5,971 nt of DNA from NCBI GenBank assembly GCA_938091275.1, contig CALKMY010000182.1, forward strand, positions 1-5,971, written 5' to 3'. Below, in pieces: positions 1-5,290 of the stretch. The position numbers and the translations under genes are program-made. The DNA is from Candidatus Nanopelagicales bacterium. Its GTDB lineage: Bacteria; Actinomycetota; Actinomycetes; S36-B12. How positions within the stretch are numbered: the stretch's first letter is position 1; each line of letters begins with the position of its first letter. The notes under the pieces were generated by a model. It saw only the letters and a program-made list of their open reading frames with translations. It was not told the DNA's origin and did not search any database.

Positions 1-839
1 GCAGAAACAACGGCATTGGCACCGATCGTCGAGCCGCCCCGCACATCGGCGGACGCCGCGACATCGGCACCGTCGAGCACGAGCGCCTCACCGGTGTTGG
101 CAACCGCGGGAGACGGTGCAAGGCCGCGAACGAGATCGCAACTGCCTTGCACGAACGCCAGCGGTGTGCCGAGATCGAGCCAGTAGCCGCGATCAACCAC
201 TCCGCGCACCACGGCGTTGTTTGCCAATAGGCTCGGAAAGGTCTCACGCTCGACCGACACCACCCGACCCGCGGGGATCTGCTCGATGATCGACCGGCTG
301 AAGACGTAGCACCCGGCATTGATCAGATCGGTGACGATCTCTTCCGGCATCGACGGCTTCTCCAAAAAGGCCTCAACTCGACCGTCGCCATCGATCGGAA
401 CAAGGCCGTACGCGCGCGGATCCTCTACCGGGGTTAGGTACAACGTGACATCACTAGAAGTCTCCACGTGCGAGCGCACGAGTGCATCGATGTCCAGACC
501 GCTGAGGACGTCTCCGTTAAAGATGACAATGGGATCGTCGGGTCCGGACTCCAGGTGCGACAAAGCGTGTCGAATCGCGCCACCGGTGCCCAGTGGCTCA
601 TCCTCCGTCGCGATGACGATGTCGATTCCGAGATCCACGCCTTCCACGAACTCCGCGAAGACCTCGGCCCGATAACTCGTCGCCAGGACGATGCGTTCGA
701 TCCCCGCATCGCGGGCACGCGTGATCTGGTGCACCGTAAACGGGACTCCCGCGACCGGCAGCATGGGTTTGGGCGTGTTCACCGTCAACGGTCGCAGGCG
801 GGTTCCTTGGCCTCCCACGAGCAGCACCGCTTCGGTCAC
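1..839 (-). CDS. manC: Mannose-1-phosphate guanylyltransferase (sugar nucleotidyltransferase), 3' end outside the window
   Basis: This gene encodes a nucleotidyltransferase expected to make GDP-mannose from mannose-1-phosphate and GTP in the cytosol, feeding mannose-containing envelope glycans and lipids. Reading the minus strand from GTG at 839 gives 279 residues before the window edge. Visible motifs are the nucleotide-binding loop LVGGQGTRLRPLT (7-19), TPKPMLP (22-28), FNGDVLSG (107-113) with the metal-binding Asp110, EKP (160-162) and INAGCYVF (173-180). VSVERETFP and YWLDLGTP follow, then DLVRGLAPSPA and the start of a likely left-handed beta-helix. These strings closely match my memory of M. 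tuberculosis Rv3264c (about 359 residues), so roughly 80 residues should be missing. Sugar specificity rests on that similarity; a glucose-1-phosphate thymidylyltransferase-like role is the alternative. The start matches the family N-terminus, but no clear Shine-Dalgarno precedes it, and an in-frame GTG at 857 would add six residues. The gene is divergent from the next one. Confidence 0.9.
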   Translation of the reverse strand, partial: MTEAVLLVGGQGTRLRPLTVNTPKPMLPVAGVPFTVHQITRARDAGIERIVLATSYRAEVFAEFVEGVDLGIDIVIATEDEPLGTGGAIRHALSHLESGPDDPIVIFNGDVLSGLDIDALVRSHVETSSDVTLYLTPVEDPRAYGLVPIDGDGRVEAFLEKPSMPEEIVTDLINAGCYVFSRSIIEQIPAGRVVSVERETFPSLLANNAVVRGVVDRGYWLDLGTPLAFVQGSCDLVRGLAPSPAVANTGEALVLDGADVAASADVRGGSTIGANAVVS

Positions 840-889
840 CGGGCAAGGGTGCCACACTCGGGCACCGTCTCTCGACGGACAATGAAGCC
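840..889. promoter_or_regulatory. 50-bp divergent intergenic region with two adjoining dyads
   Basis: This gap must hold at least part of the start signals for both the guanylyltransferase (leftward) and the TIGR03089 gene (rightward). I see no convincing -10 or -35 hexamer and no good Shine-Dalgarno for either start, so leaderless or very short-leader transcription is possible. The visible structure is a perfect inverted repeat GGTGCC-N7-GGCACC (848-866), overlapped by two bases by a second one, CCGTC-TCTC-GACGG (865-878). They could be an operator or small hairpins in the rightward transcript. Short dyads are common in GC-rich DNA, so this is a weak call. Confidence 0.3.
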
Positions 890-1576
890 ATGTCCTCGAC
901 GGCCACCGACATCCGGTCCGCTGTTCTCGCGCGCACCGACCCCGCCAAGCCCTACGTGACGTATCTCGGATCCGACGGGCGGATGGAGCTGTCCGGAGCG
1001 TCGGTCATCAATGCAGCCGCCAAGATCGCCAACGCACTTACCTCGGAATTCGATTGCGACCCGGGGCAACAGGTGGCCCTTCACCTTCCGTGGCATTGGC
1101 AACGGGTCACCTGGCTGCTGGGGATTTGGTCGGCGGGATGCGTGGTTGTTCCTCAGGGCGGCGCGGATTGCGATCTGCTCGTCGCAGGGCCACAGCAAGC
1201 TCCTGAGCTCACGGGCAACGTGATCGTGGTGTCCATGCACCCCTTCGGCTTACCCCTGGGCCCCGACGACATGGCGGCGCTTCCGCCCGGAGCGCAGGAC
1301 GCGACGATCGCGGTGCGGGCCCAGCCCGATCAGCAGGTCTTCATCGACGACTACTCCGATGCCCTCGCGCTCGACGGCCACACGCAACGCCAGTTGCTTG
1401 AACGCGCCCGCGATGTTGCCCGTCCACTTGCGGGCGTGGCCCGACTTGGACTGCACCCCAACGATTCCCAGTGGTGGCTTCCCGCACTATGGCCGGCGGT
1501 GACGGGTGGATCGGTGATTCTCGGGCAGTCCGTCGACGACGGTTTCGGCTCCGAACCGGTGGACGCGGTTCTCTAG
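890..1576 (+). CDS. TIGR03089 family protein (actinobacterial, adenylate-forming-enzyme-like, unknown function)
   Basis: The gene encodes 228 residues with no signal peptide or membrane segment, so a cytosolic protein. It resembles the TIGR03089 family, represented by Rv3268 of M. tuberculosis (about 229 residues), which looks like a shortened N-terminal part of AMP-binding (acyl-CoA synthetase-type) enzymes. Supporting segments are YVTYLGSDGRMELSGASV (22-39), VALHLPWHWQRVTWLLGIWSAG (62-83), and near the end WWLPALWPAVTGGSVILG (195-212). The first two follow the substrate-entry region of that superfamily. The Ser/Thr/Gly-rich ATP-binding loop and the C-terminal lysine lobe are absent, so catalysis in the usual way is unlikely. 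Length is normal for the family, so it is not a truncation. The ATG at 890 sits at the right distance from the conserved VTY segment although no strong Shine-Dalgarno precedes it. Its stop overlaps the stop of the convergent SpoIID-like gene. No function is known to me. Confidence 0.83.
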   Translation: MSSTATDIRSAVLARTDPAKPYVTYLGSDGRMELSGASVINAAAKIANALTSEFDCDPGQQVALHLPWHWQRVTWLLGIWSAGCVVVPQGGADCDLLVAGPQQAPELTGNVIVVSMHPFGLPLGPDDMAALPPGAQDATIAVRAQPDQQVFIDDYSDALALDGHTQRQLLERARDVARPLAGVARLGLHPNDSQWWLPALWPAVTGGSVILGQSVDDGFGSEPVDAVL

Positions 1577-3534
1577 CCAGAAACGTTCACCGTCACATCT
1601 TGGCTTGCGCCGGCGGCCTGCTTCTTGGCGACGACGAGAATTCGATAGGTGTAGGTGGCTCCGGCCGGCGCCGCCTTCTTAACCCGGAACACCACCCGGC
1701 CGCCCTTCTTCGTCGTGCTGCGCTGCACGGTTCGCCACTCACCGTCGACAAACGCCTGTCGCCACACCGTCAAGCCCTTGCGTTTGGGTCGCACCTTCGC
1801 CTTGATGGCGAAGGGCTTTCCGGCGGGGACATCCATCACCGAAGGGGTGATCAATGCAACCGACCGCGGTTTGACGCTGGGAACAACGGATACCCGGAAG
1901 ACATCCCCCATGCCGATGGGCTGCTTCTTGCGCACTACGACAACTCGATATTCCTGGGTCGTGTTGGGCGGCCACGCCTCCGGAACGCGGTAGCGAACCT
2001 TGCCGCTGCTGCGTGTTCGCTTCTTCTTGAATGTGACCCACTCCCCGTCGACCATGCGTTGGAACCACACGCGCAGTCCTTTGCGTTCCGGGGACACCTG
2101 AGCGCGGATAGTGAACGGCTTCAACGCCCGGACCTCGCGATCGGCTGGCGTCAACATGGTTACCTGACGTTCGTAGTTGACGACCGGTTGTTCCACCGGC
2201 GCTTGCGTGGGAGGTGTTTGTGCCGGTGGTGCCTGCGGCACCGAGATCGGCACGCCGGCACGACCGTCGATTGCATTGATGTAGGAGGACTTCAGACCCA
2301 AAGCGTTACGAACCTGATTGCCGCTCTTCGTCACCGTTGTTCCATCGACAAGGGTCGCCTGGACGGTCTTCGCGACGCCGCTCGGGTCGCGAGCGATCAC
2401 ATCGACCTGCTGAACCGCAGCCGCGGAAAAGGCTTGGGCCATACGGGCCTGATCAACCATCACCGTCCACGATCGATTCGGGTTGTCTTCACTCAAGGAC
2501 CAGGGGTCGGCCACCGATCGGACGTACGGCAGATCACCACCCCATTGGTCCACGCTTGCTTGCGTAGCGCCGCCGCTGGACGAGGAGTAGAAGGCGCGGA
2601 TCGGCTGACCCTCGTACAAGATCGCCATCCCCGTCGTCGGGGACACGTGCGTTGCGTTCACGGCAGCGACCCAGCGTTCGCCCATCGCACCCGACTGCTT
2701 GGACCACCCCGAGAACACCTGATCGGAATACGGCCCGCGCCCATCGTCAACGTGACAATCACAGGCTTTGCGTGGACCGGCCGCGATGGCCGATAGTGCG
2801 TACGTTCGGGCGGCGAGCACCTGCGCCTGAAGGGCCGCATCCGGCCATAAGCTGCTGACCTCAGAAATTCCGTATAGGTACTCCTCGTGCAGGCGTAGGG
2901 AATTGACAACGTTCAGGACCGTGCGGCTCGGATCCGACGTCGGCAAGATCTCGATGGTCCCGTAGCGATAACGATGACCAGCCGAGTCGAACGAGCCGTT
3001 CTTCGCTACGACGTTCGCCACACCCGACCAGGTGAGTGACACCGACGGGAAGATCCCCAACTCCTGGCGTACTCCGCCGACGACCTTGGCCGCTACCACC
3101 GCACCCGCATCGCCGGTGAACGAGAAACTTTCCCCCGGTGCTGCGGTGACGATCGTTCCCGCCAGGTTCGCCTGCAGGGTGCCGTCACCTTCGACGGCCT
3201 CGCCGCGCATACGAATGTGCTTCTTCTTGAACTCCAGGTTGACGCGAACCGCCATGTCGTCTGGAACGGGCGTGACGTTTGTGCCCTGGTAGTAGTGAGT
3301 CACGATCGACGACGCATCCATGCCGGCTTTCGCCATGGCCAGGGCGCCGTACTGGCTCATCCCGACACCATGTCCGAACCCGGCACCCGCGAGCGTGAAC
3401 GACGCAGGCGGCGGCGTGGGGTTCGCCGTCGCCGGCGAGGCGCCGAGGATCGACGCGACCAGGGCGGTAGCGGCGACGCAGACGGTGAGCAGCGCCGAGC
3501 GCGTCCTGCGCGCCGTGCGGCCTGCCGTTCTCAC
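1573..3534 (-). CDS. Secreted SpoIID/LytB domain protein with two C-terminal repeats
   Basis: The gene encodes a 653-residue exported protein related to SpoIID, a lytic transglycosylase that cuts peptidoglycan glycan strands. A basic start followed by a hydrophobic stretch (about 14-31) and ASPATANP gives a signal peptide ending near residue 38. Next comes GFGHGVGMSQYGA (52-64), then the SpoIID core: LRLHEEYLYGISEVSSLWPD (213-232), whose Glu225 matches the catalytic glutamate, and LAARTYAL (240-247). CDCH (258-261) could bind zinc, and YSSSSGG (316-322) follows. A Pro/Gln linker (428-450) leads to two repeats of about 80-95 residues set 101 apart (PFTI at 473, PFAI at 574; VDGEW at 495 and 596). 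The GTG at 3534 is preferred over an upstream ATG at 3630 because AAGGA lies 8 nt before it and the signal peptide begins at once. This organism type need not sporulate; a role in vegetative wall remodelling is my inference. Substrate and cleavage activity are unproven. Confidence 0.88.
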   Translation of the reverse strand: MRTAGRTARRTRSALLTVCVAATALVASILGASPATANPTPPPASFTLAGAGFGHGVGMSQYGALAMAKAGMDASSIVTHYYQGTNVTPVPDDMAVRVNLEFKKKHIRMRGEAVEGDGTLQANLAGTIVTAAPGESFSFTGDAGAVVAAKVVGGVRQELGIFPSVSLTWSGVANVVAKNGSFDSAGHRYRYGTIEILPTSDPSRTVLNVVNSLRLHEEYLYGISEVSSLWPDAALQAQVLAARTYALSAIAAGPRKACDCHVDDGRGPYSDQVFSGWSKQSGAMGERWVAAVNATHVSPTTGMAILYEGQPIRAFYSSSSGGATQASVDQWGGDLPYVRSVADPWSLSEDNPNRSWTVMVDQARMAQAFSAAAVQQVDVIARDPSGVAKTVQATLVDGTTVTKSGNQVRNALGLKSSYINAIDGRAGVPISVPQAPPAQTPPTQAPVEQPVVNYERQVTMLTPADREVRALKPFTIRAQVSPERKGLRVWFQRMVDGEWVTFKKKRTRSSGKVRYRVPEAWPPNTTQEYRVVVVRKKQPIGMGDVFRVSVVPSVKPRSVALITPSVMDVPAGKPFAIKAKVRPKRKGLTVWRQAFVDGEWRTVQRSTTKKGGRVVFRVKKAAPAGATYTYRILVVAKKQAAGASQDVTVNVSG

Positions 3535-3542
3535 GATCGGTG

Positions 3543-3547
3543 TCCTT
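3543..3547 (-). promoter_or_regulatory. Ribosome-binding site of the SpoIID-like gene
   Basis: On the minus strand the sequence reads AAGGA, then 8 nt, then GTG (3534-3532). This is a standard Shine-Dalgarno distance, and it decides the GTG start against the longer reading from 3630, which would place 32 polar, non-signal-like residues before the signal peptide. Confidence 0.75.
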
Positions 3548-3654
3548 CCCGGGGAGGTGTCGAGCCATAGGAGGCCTGCGGCGACACACTGCAGTTTCGG
3601 CTCAAGCCTCACACGACCCATTGGCCACACCCGTCACCGGCACGCCCGAAAATC

Positions 3655-3680
3655 GGAACCCTCCGTCCCCCTGGTGCGTC
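3655..3680 (+). promoter_or_regulatory. Candidate ECF-sigma promoter of the LCP gene
   Basis: GGAACC (3655-3660) and CGTC (3677-3680) are separated by 16 bp, counting 17 from the AAC core. Many ECF sigma factors, including the envelope-stress sigma E/M types, recognise an AAC-centred -35 and a CGTC or CGTT -10 at this spacing. Transcription would then start near 3686-3688, giving a leader of about 80 nt that contains the whole stem-loop at 3709-3742. LCP genes are known targets of envelope-stress sigma factors in other Gram-positive bacteria. The match is short and read by eye, so it could be chance. Confidence 0.35.
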
Positions 3681-3708
3681 GCACAAAGGCAGACCTGAAG
3701 CCTGCGTA

Positions 3709-3742
3709 CCATGACGGAACTCGCCGCCCGGCGAGTTCATGG
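3709..3742 (+). promoter_or_regulatory. Strong stem-loop in the LCP gene leader
   Basis: A perfect 9-bp inverted repeat, GAACTCGCC (3717-3725) and GGCGAGTTC (3730-3738), encloses the 4-nt loop GCCC. Beyond a 4-nt bulge (GACG, 3713-3716) the stem can resume with CCAT (3709-3712) pairing with ATGG (3739-3742). It ends 13 nt before the Shine-Dalgarno and 26 nt before the GTG start. No T-run follows, so it does not look like an intrinsic terminator. It could be an mRNA-stabilising or regulatory hairpin, or a protein operator. The structure itself is certain from the sequence; its role is not. Confidence 0.65.
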
Positions 3743-3755
3743 CCCATCTCCCCAT

Positions 3756-3762
3756 AGGAAGG
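3756..3762 (+). promoter_or_regulatory. Ribosome-binding site of the LCP gene
   Basis: AGGAAGG is followed by 6 nt and then GTG (3769-3771). This near-ideal Shine-Dalgarno selects the GTG start over the in-frame ATG at 3739, which lies inside the stem-loop and has no Shine-Dalgarno of its own. Confidence 0.8.
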
Positions 3763-3768
3763 CGACCG

Positions 3769-5202
3769 GTGTCCTCTCGCAGCGCAGTACGCCTGGGGTC
3801 GACCATCGCGGCCGGAGTGGTCGCGGGGGCCGTCCTGGTGACAACCGTGATCGGCGCTGGGGTCACGTCCGTCATGGGCCAACTCGAGGGGAACATCACC
3901 GCACTCGACGTCTCCGAGCAGACCGGCACCACGGTGACCGAAGACCAGTCCATCGTGGTCGACGAGGACACCGGTGAAACCTCGGCTTTCACGATGGTGG
4001 TGATGGGTAGCGACTCTCGCAAAGGCAAAGGGAATAAGGGCTACGGCAGCTCGAAGAAGTTCGGCGATATCGAGCGCAGCGACACCACCATGATCTTCCA
4101 CGTCAACGCTGACCGCTCGCAGGCCATCGGAGTCAGCATTCCGCGAGACACGTTGATGATGCTCCCGGACTGCACGAAAAACGGGAAGACCGTCGACGGC
4201 TACGAGGGGCGCTTCAACGAGGCCATGGTCAATGGAGGGCCGGGGTGCGTGTTGAAGGCCGTGGAGTCGCTCAGCGGATTGGCGATCGACAACTTCATGG
4301 TGGTCGACTTCGCTGCCTTCAAGCGAATCACCGAGGCGATCGGCGGCGTGGAAATCTGCCTGCAGGAAGATGTCAACGATCCTCTGAGCGGGCTGCAGTT
4401 GGACAAGGGCCTGCATACCGTCAATGGTGAGGAGGCTCTCGCGTTCGTTCGAGCACGCAAGACGCTGGGAGACGGATCAGATACCTCACGCATTCGGCGT
4501 CAACAGGCCTTTCTGTCGTCCATGGCCCGCAAAGTTCTCAGCAGCGACATCCTTCTCAACCCGGCATCCCTCCTCGGTGTTCTGAACGCCGCCACCGAGT
4601 CCTTGACCACCGATCCTCAACTAGCGAACATTGAGAATCTGCGCGATCTCGCCTTGAGCATGAAGGATCTGCGGCCGAAGGACATCACCTTCACCACGAT
4701 GCCGTGGAAGCAGTCCGGTGATGGAGCAACGGTCGTTGTGGCGACGAAGCGTGCGGCTCCGCTGTGGAGCGCCATCGCTAATGACACCCCCTGGCCGCCT
4801 AAGGCCAACACAGATCAGCCGCTGTTGAAGGCGGCGCCGCAGGATGTGCGGGTGGAGATCATCAACGCCACCGGACAAAAGGGCACCGGGAAGCAAGCGA
4901 AAATGGCTCTCACCAACGAAGGCTTCACCGTGGTGAACGTCAAGAAGATCAAAGCCGAACGCATCGACGAGTACCCCGCCGAGGACACCATCTGGTTCGA
5001 CCCCGAGTGGGACGTCTCGGCCAAGACGTTGATCTACAGCACGGGCATCGAGAACACTGAGATCGTCGAGGGTCAAGGAGGGACGATGCGGCTGATCATC
5101 ACCGAACCTTTGACATCCGCCCGATCGGTATCCATCGCCGAGGCAACGAAAGACCTCAGCGCCAACGTCAACACCGGCGACGAGAACTTCTGCGCTTCCT
5201 AG
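3769..5202 (+). CDS. LCP (LytR-CpsA-Psr) family glycopolymer-peptidoglycan ligase with LytR_C domain
   Basis: LCP proteins transfer polyprenyl-diphosphate-linked glycopolymers onto peptidoglycan at the outer face of the membrane; in mycobacteria and corynebacteria the product is the arabinogalactan-peptidoglycan link. From GTG 3769 the protein has 477 residues: a single N-terminal transmembrane helix (about 10-35), a short spacer, then the LCP domain (about 72-260). Key residues of that domain are visible: GSDSR (80-84), RSDT (103-106), SIPRD (123-127), the AFVRAR segment (225-230) and SRIRRQQAFL (240-249), which supply the aspartates and arginines that bind metal and pyrophosphate. RVEIINATGQKGTGKQA (361-377) opens a LytR_C domain ending near 449. 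Cys135 and Cys160 are extracytoplasmic and could form a disulfide. Length is close to that of CpsA (Rv3267, about 500). The glycan attached cannot be read from the sequence. Older annotations call this family a transcriptional attenuator, which is not its main role. Confidence 0.92.
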   Translation: MSSRSAVRLGSTIAAGVVAGAVLVTTVIGAGVTSVMGQLEGNITALDVSEQTGTTVTEDQSIVVDEDTGETSAFTMVVMGSDSRKGKGNKGYGSSKKFGDIERSDTTMIFHVNADRSQAIGVSIPRDTLMMLPDCTKNGKTVDGYEGRFNEAMVNGGPGCVLKAVESLSGLAIDNFMVVDFAAFKRITEAIGGVEICLQEDVNDPLSGLQLDKGLHTVNGEEALAFVRARKTLGDGSDTSRIRRQQAFLSSMARKVLSSDILLNPASLLGVLNAATESLTTDPQLANIENLRDLALSMKDLRPKDITFTTMPWKQSGDGATVVVATKRAAPLWSAIANDTPWPPKANTDQPLLKAAPQDVRVEIINATGQKGTGKQAKMALTNEGFTVVNVKKIKAERIDEYPAEDTIWFDPEWDVSAKTLIYSTGIENTEIVEGQGGTMRLIITEPLTSARSVSIAEATKDLSANVNTGDENFCAS

Positions 5203-5254
5203 TCCCGAACACGCAGCTCTTCACCGCCGAGTCGAAACTTTTCGCCGTCGCGCG
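5203..5254. other. 52-bp convergent intergenic gap, no clear terminator
   Basis: Two genes end towards each other here, so a bidirectional terminator would be expected. The only local structure is CGAAA-CT-TTTCG (5233-5244), which as RNA leaves at most a 4-bp stem with a 4-nt loop and no U-tract. A short CGTC-AGAC-GACG dyad (5253-5264) straddles the glycosyltransferase stop. Neither is convincing as an intrinsic terminator; Rho-dependent termination is possible. Confidence 0.4.
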
Positions 5255-5290
5255 TCAGACGACGGGAGGCCGGCCAGCCCGCGTCAGACG
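5251..5290. repeat. 11-bp direct repeat at the glycosyltransferase 3' end
   Basis: CGCGTCAGACG occurs at 5251-5261 and again at 5280-5290, 29 bp apart. The left copy contains the stop codon of the glycosyltransferase (TCA at 5255-5257 on the plus strand), while the right copy is read in another frame as part of the codons for Arg-Leu-Thr-Arg. It may be chance or a trace of a small local duplication. Confidence 0.35.

Larger units (their letters stand above)
3535..3768. promoter_or_regulatory. 234-bp divergent regulatory region between SpoIID-like and LCP genes
   Basis: This is the largest non-coding stretch of the window and carries the control signals of two divergent envelope genes. On the LCP side it holds a candidate ECF-type promoter (3655-3680), a TACCAT hexamer (3707-3712) that fits the relaxed actinobacterial -10 pattern TAnnnT but lacks a recognisable -35, a strong stem-loop (3709-3742) and a Shine-Dalgarno site. 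On the SpoIID side I recognise only the Shine-Dalgarno; no promoter hexamers stand out on the minus strand. An 8-bp palindrome ACTGCAGT lies at 3588-3595 without a clear role. I see no protein-coding content here. Confidence 0.6.

Noticed and set aside
468..959. A 163-codon plus-strand open frame opposite the guanylyltransferase
   Set aside because: It is antisense to strongly conserved nucleotidyltransferase motifs and runs out of frame into the TIGR03089 gene.
1471..2796. A long plus-strand open frame of 441 codons opposite the SpoIID-like gene
   Set aside because: Its translation is Arg/His/Gly-rich low-complexity sequence with no recognisable domain, it overlaps the end of the TIGR03089 gene, and the minus strand here encodes a clear signal peptide, SpoIID motifs and repeats. 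It is a GC-rich antisense shadow.
3569..3574. A perfect AGGAGG on the plus strand in the divergent gap, suggesting a small ORF
   Set aside because: No ATG, GTG or TTG follows within the usual distance, so no small gene is supported.
3535..3630. N-terminal extension of the SpoIID-like protein from ATG 3630
   Set aside because: It would bury the signal peptide behind 32 unrelated residues, and the GTG at 3534 has AAGGA at the right distance.
3739..3768. ATG 3739 as start of the LCP gene
   Set aside because: It lies within the leader stem-loop and lacks a Shine-Dalgarno, whereas GTG 3769 has AGGAAGG six bases upstream.
3634..4416. A 260-codon minus-strand open frame over the start of the LCP gene
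   Set aside because: It runs antisense to the transmembrane helix and conserved LCP motifs, has a His/Arg-rich composition and shows no family resemblance.
5233..5244. CGAAACTTTTCG as a bidirectional terminator between the LCP and GT2 genes
   Set aside because: The usable stem is only about 4 bp and no T-run follows on either strand.
5203..5290. A frameshift truncating the glycosyltransferase C-terminus
   Set aside because: The last residues (WRTAWRLTRAGRPPVV) look like a normal ending for this GT2 type, and no homologous sequence appears to continue into the gap in another frame.
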